A stretch of 9,339 nt of DNA from Candidatus Sumerlaeota bacterium (lineage in GTDB: Bacteria > Sumerlaeota > Sumerlaeia > UBA8349), in contig DNPO01000111.1 in NCBI GenBank assembly GCA_003501375.1, forward strand, positions 1 through 9,339, in the 5' to 3' direction. Positions within the stretch are counted from its first letter, which is position 1, and the number at the start of each line of letters is the position of its first letter. The position numbers were made by a program, and so were the translations under genes. Of the stretch, positions 1-7,025 are shown piece after piece. The notes beneath the pieces are model-generated. The model ran no database searches. It was given only the letters and a program-made list of their open reading frames with translations, and was not told where the DNA came from.

Positions 1-2
1 CG

Positions 3-1613
3 GTTCGGGCGCGGGACAGGGCTTTGGTGTTGAGTCTTTTGATGCACTACGTCCGTCCCAATATTGATTATCAGGAAAGTAAGACGGAGGAAGATCGCGA
101 GCGGGCACGTGCGCAGATTGAGAACAATCCGCCCAAACTGGTGGTGAACAAGGGCGAGTTGCTGGCGCACAAGGGAGATGCGGTTTCACGAGAAAAACTT
201 GATCAAATTGATATGATGTACAGCGCGTTTCGTGGCACGCTTTTTCTGCGTTTTCTGGTAATTGCCGCTTATGCATCGTTGTTGTGTGGCTTGGTCATGC
301 AGTATATGCGCAGTTTTCGCAAGGATATTCTTTTTTCCACAGCCAACGTGTTTTTGGTCGCATTACCCGTATTGTTAGCGTTGGTGATGGGACGTCTTTC
401 GTTGGAATTGGTGAATTTTCCCCGCATGCCCGAGGCATCGGGGTACTTGTTTCCGGCTGCGTTGATCGGCATGCTGACGGTTATTTTATTGGATGCCCGC
501 ACGGGAATTTTGCTGGTGACGCTGGGCAGTTTAGCTTTCAGCGTGGCAACGGAATTAGATTTTAAAGTATTCCTCACCTCGCTGCTGGGCGGTTACACTG
601 CGGTGGGTATTTTGACCGGTGCCAAGGAGCGGCGCGAGGTACTGATTGCCGGTTGTATCGTGGGCGTGATCAATGCTGTGGTCATGTTGCTCATCAATTT
701 AATCGACGATCCGACCGATCCCAAATATTTCCTTCTCATTTGGGGGTTGGCAAACGGGATAATGTGCGGGGTGCTGGCCATGCCCGCGTTGGTGTTGTTT
801 GAACAGATGCCTGGGGTGGTCACGGATATTCGTTTGCTGGAATTGACCGGGTTGGATCATCCGCTGATCAAACTGCTGGAGGAAAAAGCGCCAGGATCGT
901 ATCAGCATTCGCTCAATGTAACCAAACTGGCAGAGGCTGCGGCCAAGGCGATTGGTGCCAATTACCTGCTGGTGCGCGCGGGGGCATATTTCCACGATGT
1001 GGGGAAAATCCTGAAGCCCAAGTACTTCAGCGAGAATCAGATTTCGCTCGATGATAAGAGTTTGCATAGCAAAATTTCCCCCTACATGAGTGCGATGATT
1101 ATCAAGAATCACGTGAAGGCCGGTATTGAGTTGGCGAAACAATACCATCTCCCGGAAAAGGTACTGGCCTTCATCCCGGAGCACCAAGGCACCACGATGA
1201 TTACTTACTTTTATCATCAGGCGCAGAAGCGGTTTGAAAATTCGCAAAGCACGGACCCTGTACGGGAATTAGATTTCCGCTATCCCGGGCCAAAACCGCA
1301 ATCGATTGAGACGGCTATTGTGATGCTGGCAGATACGGCAGAAGCCACGGTTACGAGTCGGTTTACCTCACTCACGGTGAACGAATATGAGTTGCAGGCG
1401 ACCATCAAAAAAACGGTGGCTGATAAGTTTAATGACGGGCAGTTCGACGAGTGCGATCTGACCCTGCGCGATTTGCACTTGATTCGCGAGTCTTTTGTGA
1501 AGACTCTGTTGGCCCGTTTCCACCATCGTGTGGCCTATCCCACCTCCACGCCTGCCGCTCCGGTGGGGACTGTTCCGATGCGGCGTGACCGCTCCGAACG
1601 TCCGGCGGCGTAA
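3..1613 (+). CDS. pgpH: PgpH-family seven-TM HD phosphohydrolase (c-di-AMP phosphodiesterase), 5' truncated
   Basis: Membrane-bound HD-domain phosphodiesterase; characterised relatives hydrolyse cyclic di-AMP to pApA. The reading frame is open to the window edge, so the real start is upstream; residues here count from the TTG at 24. Residues 1-70 match the end of the extracellular 7TMR-HDED domain, including VVNKGELLAHKGDAVS. About seven hydrophobic segments follow (roughly 73-95, 105-127, 138-157, 160-176, 182-198, 206-227, 235-258). The cytoplasmic HD domain spans about 275-506, with candidate metal ligands H295 (YQHSL), H324-D325 (FHDVGK), H363 (KNHV), H387 (EHQGT) and D437 (LADT). YPGPKPQSIETAIVMLAD and DECDLTLRDL are family hallmarks. 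Many relatives have HH where this protein has H387-Q388. A Pro/Arg-rich tail of about 23 residues ends the protein. The ybeY gene that often follows pgpH is absent here. Family call is firm; c-di-AMP specificity is inferred from the family. Confidence 0.93.
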   Translation, partial: VRARDRALVLSLLMHYVRPNIDYQESKTEEDRERARAQIENNPPKLVVNKGELLAHKGDAVSREKLDQIDMMYSAFRGTLFLRFLVIAAYASLLCGLVMQYMRSFRKDILFSTANVFLVALPVLLALVMGRLSLELVNFPRMPEASGYLFPAALIGMLTVILLDARTGILLVTLGSLAFSVATELDFKVFLTSLLGGYTAVGILTGAKERREVLIAGCIVGVINAVVMLLINLIDDPTDPKYFLLIWGLANGIMCGVLAMPALVLFEQMPGVVTDIRLLELTGLDHPLIKLLEEKAPGSYQHSLNVTKLAEAAAKAIGANYLLVRAGAYFHDVGKILKPKYFSENQISLDDKSLHSKISPYMSAMIIKNHVKAGIELAKQYHLPEKVLAFIPEHQGTTMITYFYHQAQKRFENSQSTDPVRELDFRYPGPKPQSIETAIVMLADTAEATVTSRFTSLTVNEYELQATIKKTVADKFNDGQFDECDLTLRDLHLIRESFVKTLLARFHHRVAYPTSTPAAPVGTVPMRRDRSERPAA

Positions 1614-1621
1614 CCCAAAAC

Positions 1622-1640
1622 ATTGGATAAGTTGTCCAAT
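1622..1640. repeat. 19-nt near-perfect palindrome in the pgpH-aroF gap
   Basis: The arms ATTGGATAA and TTGTCCAAT are centred on G1631, with one non-complementary pair (T1628/G1634, a wobble in RNA). A run of seven A follows on the + strand, so it is not a + strand intrinsic terminator. It lies 36 nt before the DAHP synthase start, where a repressor operator or a small RNA hairpin would be plausible. No regulator family is recognised from its sequence. Confidence 0.5.
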
Positions 1641-1675
1641 AAAAAAATGAAACACTGAAAGGTAAGACATTTCCG

Positions 1676-2704
1676 ATGATTATTGTTATGGAACCCGGCG
1701 CCCCCCAAGAGCGCTTCGAAGCCGTTTGCCACCGCGTGGAAGCACTCGGTTATCGTGCCTACCCCATCGTGGGGGTGGAACGCACCGTGGTAGCGTGCGT
1801 GGGACACGAGGACAAATCACCACTTCAGCCGTTGGAAAGCATGGCGGGCGTTGAAGCCGTAATCCCGATTCTCAAGCCCTATAAATTGGTTAGCCGGGAA
1901 TGGAAGAAAGAACGCAGCGTACTCGATGTTGCTGGTATAAAAGTGGGCGGGCCGGAATTGGTCGTTATGGCTGGCCCGTGCTCGGTCGAAACTGAAGAGT
2001 CTGTGTTGGAAGTTGCGCGCGCGGTCAAGGCGGATGGCGCTCAATTTTTGCGCGGTGGTGCTTTTAAACCACGCACGTCACCCTATGCGTTTCAGGGATT
2101 GGGCGAGGACGGTTTGAAGATTTTGCGCGCTGCCGCAGACGAAACCGGTTTGAAAATTGTGACCGAGTTGGTTAGCCCTGCAGATACCGATTTGGTGTGC
2201 CAGTATACCGATATGATCCAGATTGGCGCGCGTAACGTGCAGAACTTTGCGCTGCTTCGTTGCGCAGGCGCGTCAGGCAAACCTGTGTTGCTTAAACGTG
2301 GTATGGCTACCACTATCGAGGAATATTTGATGGCGGCGGAGTACCTGATGGCCGAGGGTAACCCCAATGTCATCCTGTGCGAGCGCGGCATCCGCACGTT
2401 TGAAACCAGCACGCGTTTCACGCTCGATCTGAATGCCATTCCGGTCATTCGCAGCCGCACGCACTTGCCGGTGATTGTGGACCCAAGCCACGGCACGGGC
2501 CATTGGCAGTATGTGGCAGCCATGAGCAAGGCGGATATTGCCGCAGGTGCTGATGGATTGGCGATTGAGGTGCATCAAGACCCCGCGAATGCGTCCTCCG
2601 ATGGCGGACAGTCGCTCAAACCGGCCAAGTTCACCGCTCTGATGGATGAGTTGCGCCGTGTGGCGGCTGCGGTGGATCGCACGCTGCCAGCAAAGCAGGG
2701 GTGA
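1676..2704 (+). CDS. aroF: 3-deoxy-7-phosphoheptulonate (DAHP) synthase, type I-beta, with N-terminal ferredoxin-like regulatory domain
   Basis: Condenses phosphoenolpyruvate with erythrose 4-phosphate to DAHP, the first step of the shikimate pathway, in the cytoplasm. At 342 aa it has the size and layout of Thermotoga-type enzymes: a ferredoxin-like domain at 1-70, which in that enzyme mediates feedback inhibition by tyrosine, then a TIM barrel from about 85 to 338. Visible active-site motifs are AGPCSVET (C102), RGGAFKPRTSPYAFQG (127-141), IGARNVQNF (183-191), LLKRGMATT (205-213), DPSHGTGHW (H272), IEVH (E298) and SSDGGQS (D309). C102, H272, E298 and D309 are the expected metal ligands and all are present. 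The ATG at 1676 gives the typical MIIVM start; AAAGG at 1658-1662 is a rather distant ribosome site (13 nt). The symbol aroF is used in the B. subtilis/Thermotoga sense; some annotations use aroG or aroA. Confidence 0.96.
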   Translation: MIIVMEPGAPQERFEAVCHRVEALGYRAYPIVGVERTVVACVGHEDKSPLQPLESMAGVEAVIPILKPYKLVSREWKKERSVLDVAGIKVGGPELVVMAGPCSVETEESVLEVARAVKADGAQFLRGGAFKPRTSPYAFQGLGEDGLKILRAAADETGLKIVTELVSPADTDLVCQYTDMIQIGARNVQNFALLRCAGASGKPVLLKRGMATTIEEYLMAAEYLMAEGNPNVILCERGIRTFETSTRFTLDLNAIPVIRSRTHLPVIVDPSHGTGHWQYVAAMSKADIAAGADGLAIEVHQDPANASSDGGQSLKPAKFTALMDELRRVAAAVDRTLPAKQG

Positions 2705-2730
2705 TGCAAAAAGGGATGAATTAAACGTAA

Positions 2731-2777
2731 AAACCGGACAGATTTGTCCTAACCAACGGTCTGTCCGGTTTGTTTGC
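2731..2777 (+). terminator. Hairpin terminator after the DAHP synthase gene
   Basis: The arms 2731-2742 (AAACCGGACAGA) and 2760-2771 (TCTGTCCGGTTT) are perfectly complementary over 12 bp with a 17-nt loop. TTTGTTTG runs from the end of the stem, so a T-rich tail is present but interrupted. It begins 27 nt after the DAHP synthase stop and about 120 nt before the permease start, where a transcription end is expected. The 5' arm can instead form a short local hairpin, GGACA (2736-2740) with TGTCC (2745-2749). The reverse strand is also T-rich past the stem, but no gene comes from that side. Confidence 0.7.
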
Positions 2778-2822
2778 GTTGAGCATTTTATCAGTAAATT
2801 TCGTTTATTTTGCCCAAAATGC

Positions 2823-2850
2823 TTGACTTTACGGTTCCATCCGCCAGAAT
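2823..2850 (+). promoter_or_regulatory. Possible sigma-70-type promoter for the permease-lptD-ABC unit
   Basis: TTGACT at 2823-2828 matches the -35 consensus at 5 of 6 positions. CAGAAT at 2845-2850 matches the -10 consensus at 4 of 6 with a 16-bp spacer. The pair sits between the terminator of the upstream gene and the permease start at 2892, which fits an independent transcription unit. The -10 box is weak, and promoter sequences in this lineage may differ from the E. coli consensus. Confidence 0.35.
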
Positions 2851-2874
2851 GGCCCGAGCGGCTTTTTTGAGCCT

Positions 2875-2882
2875 GGAAAGGA
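2875..2882 (+). promoter_or_regulatory. Ribosome binding site that supports the TTG start of the permease
   Basis: GGAAAGGA ends 9 nt before the TTG at 2892. No in-frame ATG lies nearby, and the encoded N-terminus from this TTG (MIRILPRYLLRET) matches the usual start of LptF/G proteins, so the site decides the start. Confidence 0.6.
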
Positions 2883-2891
2883 TACGGTTGG

Positions 2892-4184
2892 TTGATTCGC
2901 ATACTCCCCCGCTACCTCCTGCGTGAAACGTTGATCCCAACGGCGTTGTCTTTCGTCACGCTCACCTTTATCCTGCTCATCCAGGTGCTTTTTACGCACT
3001 CGGACGAGTTTGCCGGTGCATTCTCCTTTGGTCTGCTCGTTGAGTTGGCCAGTTACTTCGTTCCCTCCCTGTGGATTTTGGTACTTCCGGTATCGGTGCT
3101 AATCGGCGTATTGCTGGGTGTGGGGCGCATGACAGTGGACAACGAAATCAAGGCAATGCGCACGCATGGTGTCAATATGCTGGGTATCTTTTTGCCCACG
3201 CTGGTGGTGGGTGCGCTGCTTGCCCTTGCCTCTTTGTATAACAATTTGTGTTTTGCGCCTGCGATGCAGGCAAAGTTTTATAGTGTGATTGACTCGATAC
3301 AGTCTGAACTGTTGCATTCGTTGGAACCCGGTCGTTTTGAAGATCGGTTTCACACCAAAGACACCTCTTTTACCATGTATTTCGATAAGAAAAATCAGGA
3401 GACGGGCGAAATGCAGGACGTGTACCTCTCTATTGAGGGAGCACCCAAGGGGGTGACTAACAACCCTCTGACTGGACAGAAGAAAGACAAAGCAACGGGA
3501 GCGGTTACACAGAAAAAAGATGATGACACCTCTGCGACAGCACCCATGCGGACGCTGGTGTTGGCTTCCACCGGAAGGATGATTACGGAGGAGACCACTT
3601 CTGACACCGTTTCTGGCAAAAAGTCCAATAACGACATTGTCAAGTTGGTATTGCACAATGGCACCATTCATGCAACGCGTGGGCGCGAGGATCCGCGTTA
3701 TACGGTGGCCAAGTTTGAGACATTGACGCAATTGCTGGACACGAAGTCAGATCGCAAACCGGACGACATGGTCGAGGCGATGACTCTCAAACAACTGCGT
3801 GTCGCCATGCACAAGGCCAAAGCGGATATGGCGACGATGAGTGATGAGGATAAGGCTGCGCTAAAGAAAAAACGGCGTAATCCTGCGGGGTCTATTCAAG
3901 CAGAATTGGACAAGCGCATTTCATTTTCTCTGGCAACCTTCTGTTTTGTTTTGATTGGGCTGCCCCTGGCGATCTACGTAAAACCGTCCGGCAAGGCTTC
4001 TGGCATTGGTATTGCATTTGGACTGATCATGGCTTACTATGGCTTCATGCATTACGGTGTTGTTCTTACCCGACAAACTGTAGTGGGGCACAGCCTGACT
4101 TTTGGTATTTTTATGACTTTTCTTCCGAACATCATACTCGCCTTTCTGGGCCTGTTTATGATGCGAGCCACAATACGGCGGTAA
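2892..4184 (+). CDS. LptF/LptG-family permease of the LPS export ABC transporter (YjgP/YjgQ family)
   Basis: Inner-membrane permease subunit that, as LptF/LptG with the ATPase LptB, extracts lipopolysaccharide from the inner membrane and passes it to the periplasmic bridge. The 430-aa protein has the family layout: YLLRETLIPTALSF and TM1 (15-37), TM2 region (47-76), the conserved cytoplasmic GRMTVDNEIKAMRTHGVNM segment (78-96), TM3 (97-119), a periplasmic domain (about 120-340), then TM4-6 (343-363, 370-392, 404-425) with LIGLPLAIYV and GIGIAFGLIMAYYGF. The periplasmic part carries a Lys/Asp/Thr-rich low-complexity stretch (about 193-218) that looks like a loop insertion. It starts with TTG behind a good Shine-Dalgarno and ends 3 nt before the LptD-like gene, implying cotranscription and probable translational coupling. 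LptF and LptG are hard to tell apart from sequence alone, so no symbol is given; its partner is not in the window. Confidence 0.9.
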   Translation: MIRILPRYLLRETLIPTALSFVTLTFILLIQVLFTHSDEFAGAFSFGLLVELASYFVPSLWILVLPVSVLIGVLLGVGRMTVDNEIKAMRTHGVNMLGIFLPTLVVGALLALASLYNNLCFAPAMQAKFYSVIDSIQSELLHSLEPGRFEDRFHTKDTSFTMYFDKKNQETGEMQDVYLSIEGAPKGVTNNPLTGQKKDKATGAVTQKKDDDTSATAPMRTLVLASTGRMITEETTSDTVSGKKSNNDIVKLVLHNGTIHATRGREDPRYTVAKFETLTQLLDTKSDRKPDDMVEAMTLKQLRVAMHKAKADMATMSDEDKAALKKKRRNPAGSIQAELDKRISFSLATFCFVLIGLPLAIYVKPSGKASGIGIAFGLIMAYYGFMHYGVVLTRQTVVGHSLTFGIFMTFLPNIILAFLGLFMMRATIRR

Positions 4185-4187
4185 CCT

Positions 4188-6989
4188 ATGAATAAACACA
4201 CGACTCAGCAGTATTCCCCACGTCACCGGTCCGCTAATCGGTTGGCACTTTCTTTTATTCTCGCGCTTCTTTTGCTCTGCACCGCAATATTGCAGGCTGA
4301 AGAAGCAACTACCGCCCGACGCGCAGCGACGGATGATTTGGTGGTGGACCCTGGTTTTGCTCAGGACTTATCAGGCGATTCAGTACATGCCGCGTCTACC
4401 ACGCGCAAGCGTGAAAACAAAGGGACAAAGAATTTTGCGGGTGTTGCCGAGGTGGCTGAAAAAATTATCATAAAGACGTTTACTGGCGGGTTTTATTATA
4501 GTTTGGAAGACGATGTGGTGTATGCGTCGCAGCGTACCGAGATCAAATATGGGAGCATGAAGATCACGGCGGATTCGTTCCGCCTAGATCAAAAATTGCT
4601 TCACGTCGAGGCTTCTGGAAATATTTTGGTGGAAGGCCCGGGCACGCGGGTGGACGCCGACCAGTGTTTCTTCGATTTCAAGAACTATGAAGGTGTGCTG
4701 TACGGTGCCAAGGGATACCAGGGGCCGCTGTATTTCCAGCACAATCCCAAGGAAACCAAGGCTGATGCAACATTCCGTGTGGTCAGCCGAAATGAAGTGC
4801 AGGTGCGTGGCGGGATGATTACCGCTTGTGATTTGGCTGTACCGCACTACTACGTTACCGGGCGTGAAATCGTTATTTACCCCAACGATCGTGTGCTGTT
4901 GCGCGGGGCGACGGTGTACGTCAACAGTATTCCAGTGGCTTACCTCCCCGCTTATACCCGTTCTTTGACCGAAAGTTCGCCCTGGACTTTCTGGGCGGGC
5001 AGTCACAGTGATCTTGGCGCTTGGGCGCGGGTGGGTTATACCTACCAGCATGAGCGTTGGGAACCATCCAGTACGAACGATGAACTGGACGAAGAAGTGT
5101 CACGCGGAAAGCTCACGCTCTTTGGTCACGTCTTTTTTAAGCGCGGGCCGGGCGGTGGTTTTCAGTATGACTACCGTTTGAATCGCGGACGGGATGAAGG
5201 TCGTGCAGATGTGTTCTATTTCGACGATAGCGATGTTAAAGTTAAGTCCACCGCGTCGTACGAAAAGTATTATCAGGTCAAAGAAAATGATGTGTTGCAA
5301 AATTCCTACCGCCAGCGCTCTACCGAACACTATAGCCCGGAGACGGAATTGCAGCGCTTTAATGCAACAATTCAGCACCGCACTAAAATGTCGGACGACG
5401 CCTATTTGTTAGCGGATGTAGATTGGGTAAGCGATCCAGACCTGCACCGTGAAGTTTTGGATGATTTTGCCAGTAATGAACGGCAGCGAGTGGTTGAGCG
5501 CGATATGCGCCTTTCGGCTCTTTGGACAAGTGAGCAACTGGCCAGCCACCTGACGTTGGAAATCAAGGATCGAATTAGTCGGGATCGTGTGACGAACTAC
5601 GCGAATCCAGCGGACGCATTGCGCGACTATGATAACCAGCCGGACCTTGCCGTGGCAGACCGCACGGACAAGGGAATTCCCACCGACCGGTGGGGACGCG
5701 TCACCGAGCGTGTTGCGGGTGAAGTGGCCACGCCTTGGGTGCCGTTGTATAATCTGCCATTGCACGGGCGATCCGAATTGCAAATGTATAACGCTCTGGA
5801 CAAGGGGCTGAACTCGCTCTCCACCAAGGACGATGCTTATGTACAGGGAGCCAATTGGTATAATGCTCTCATGTCCAATACGCGTATAAATGATCGTACC
5901 ACTTGGATTAACCAACTAGGCTTGGGCGTTGGTGCCGCTTATCGCGATGATAAAACGTTTGGCTATCTGAACGAGAGTGATTTTAGCGGGAATTATGACT
6001 TGGTTCCCAACGAAAGCATGGGCGGGCTGACTTTCACCGACCCTGAGACTTTCTACATCGGGAAGAAAAAATTTAGTTTGAAGGACGTGAATGATACATA
6101 CTTCTATGGCGATTATCGCACAAAGTGGCAAGCACGCTTGAGCCAGGCGTTGACGGCGAATTTGGAATACCGCTATCGCGCCACGACCGACAACTATCTG
6201 GGTGATTGGTATGCCAAGATGGGTAATCGCTCTGCACAGGATGATTTGTACTACTTCCCGTTGCGAGAAAACAATGTTCGCACATCGTTGGACTATGCGT
6301 TTGCTCAGCCGAACCTGACAACGTCCTTCTTTGCCTATCGCAATCTGATGAACGAGTCCGACTTGTACCCGAATGAATTGGTGGGTTTGTATGGGAATAC
6401 GACCACGTGGGCCAATCAGCCCTCGACGTTGAAACTCGCGGGATCGCTTTTCTTTACCGAACGCCAGATTTATGCGCCAAGCGACTCAGAATCTTACATC
6501 AATTCTGCGCCTGGGGCGTCGGCCTCGATGAATTACTCGCCTACGGGGGCACCGTGGTGGTTGTCGCTGAAGGGGAACTACAGCGATCAGTCGAGCAAAA
6601 AAATCGGAGATTCGACTTACAGCCATTATGTAATCGAAGGCAGTCCCTATAGTATTTCCACGGGGATTGGCGGGAAAATCGGTCCGAAATATACCGCAAA
6701 TTTGACCACGACGTGGCGGTCGGAGTACAGTTCCTTCCAGTCGGTGAAATTGGCGCTGGACCGAGACCTGCACGATGCCTTGCTGACCTGCGTGTTGTCT
6801 TTCAAGCAAGATTCTTACACCACCGATACGGGAACGCGTAGCATGTCCGATGTGTTTAGCAATTTTGACTTCCGTTTTGGCGTTCGTCCCAAGATGCCCG
6901 GTGACCGGAAACTGACGGGAACCAAAGATATCAAGGTGATTCAGGACTCTGTTGTTGATCCGCAGACGACAGCAAGCAGTGCGCAATAA
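4188..6989 (+). CDS. lptD: LptD-like LPS-assembly outer-membrane protein
   Basis: Outer-membrane beta-barrel that inserts lipopolysaccharide into the outer leaflet. The 933-aa precursor begins with a signal peptide (basic N-region, hydrophobic core about 20-34, probable cleavage after LQA37). An OstA/LptA-like jellyroll domain follows, about 95-250, with stretches such as YGSMKITADSFRLD, LLHVEASGNILVEG and TRVDADQCFFDF, then TACDLAVPHYYVTGREIVI and IPVAYLPAYTRSL, which match the jellyroll-barrel boundary in LptD. From about 265 to 900 there are alternating, aromatic-rich strands typical of the barrel. The protein is longer than E. coli LptD (784 aa). Mature cysteines are only C160, C214 and C868, fewer than the four of E. 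coli. The last predicted strand (about 890-900) is followed by a tail of about 30 residues, unusual for an outer-membrane barrel. It starts 3 nt after the permease with no strong ribosome site, suggesting coupling. The LPS substrate is inferred from family and neighbour. Confidence 0.88.
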   Translation: MNKHTTQQYSPRHRSANRLALSFILALLLLCTAILQAEEATTARRAATDDLVVDPGFAQDLSGDSVHAASTTRKRENKGTKNFAGVAEVAEKIIIKTFTGGFYYSLEDDVVYASQRTEIKYGSMKITADSFRLDQKLLHVEASGNILVEGPGTRVDADQCFFDFKNYEGVLYGAKGYQGPLYFQHNPKETKADATFRVVSRNEVQVRGGMITACDLAVPHYYVTGREIVIYPNDRVLLRGATVYVNSIPVAYLPAYTRSLTESSPWTFWAGSHSDLGAWARVGYTYQHERWEPSSTNDELDEEVSRGKLTLFGHVFFKRGPGGGFQYDYRLNRGRDEGRADVFYFDDSDVKVKSTASYEKYYQVKENDVLQNSYRQRSTEHYSPETELQRFNATIQHRTKMSDDAYLLADVDWVSDPDLHREVLDDFASNERQRVVERDMRLSALWTSEQLASHLTLEIKDRISRDRVTNYANPADALRDYDNQPDLAVADRTDKGIPTDRWGRVTERVAGEVATPWVPLYNLPLHGRSELQMYNALDKGLNSLSTKDDAYVQGANWYNALMSNTRINDRTTWINQLGLGVGAAYRDDKTFGYLNESDFSGNYDLVPNESMGGLTFTDPETFYIGKKKFSLKDVNDTYFYGDYRTKWQARLSQALTANLEYRYRATTDNYLGDWYAKMGNRSAQDDLYYFPLRENNVRTSLDYAFAQPNLTTSFFAYRNLMNESDLYPNELVGLYGNTTTWANQPSTLKLAGSLFFTERQIYAPSDSESYINSAPGASASMNYSPTGAPWWLSLKGNYSDQSSKKIGDSTYSHYVIEGSPYSISTGIGGKIGPKYTANLTTTWRSEYSSFQSVKLALDRDLHDALLTCVLSFKQDSYTTDTGTRSMSDVFSNFDFRFGVRPKMPGDRKLTGTKDIKVIQDSVVDPQTTASSAQ

Positions 6990-7006
6990 CGTTTCAATAG
7001 ACGTTA
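6987..7006. repeat. Short inverted repeat overlapping the lptD stop codon
   Basis: TAACGT (6987-6992) and ACGTTA (7001-7006) are perfect 6-nt arms around an 8-nt spacer. The left arm includes the lptD stop. The stem is short and AT-containing with no T tract after it, so it is not a convincing terminator; it could be a weak hairpin or chance. Confidence 0.3.
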
Positions 7007-7025
7007 CGATTGGGAATATGCAGCC

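Noticed and set aside
2851..2868. A second terminator before the permease (GGCCCGAGCGGC followed by six T)
   Set aside because: Only a 3-bp GCC/GGC stem forms, too weak despite the T run, and it lies between the possible promoter and the permease start.
2646..2870. A 74-codon + strand frame over the end of the DAHP synthase gene and the gap
   Set aside because: It overlaps the conserved enzyme out of frame and covers the terminator; no protein family is evident.
2273..2902. A 209-codon reading frame on the - strand across the 3' half of the DAHP synthase gene and the following gap
   Set aside because: It is antisense to a well-conserved enzyme, has no recognisable domains and runs through the terminator hairpin, so it is a shadow frame.
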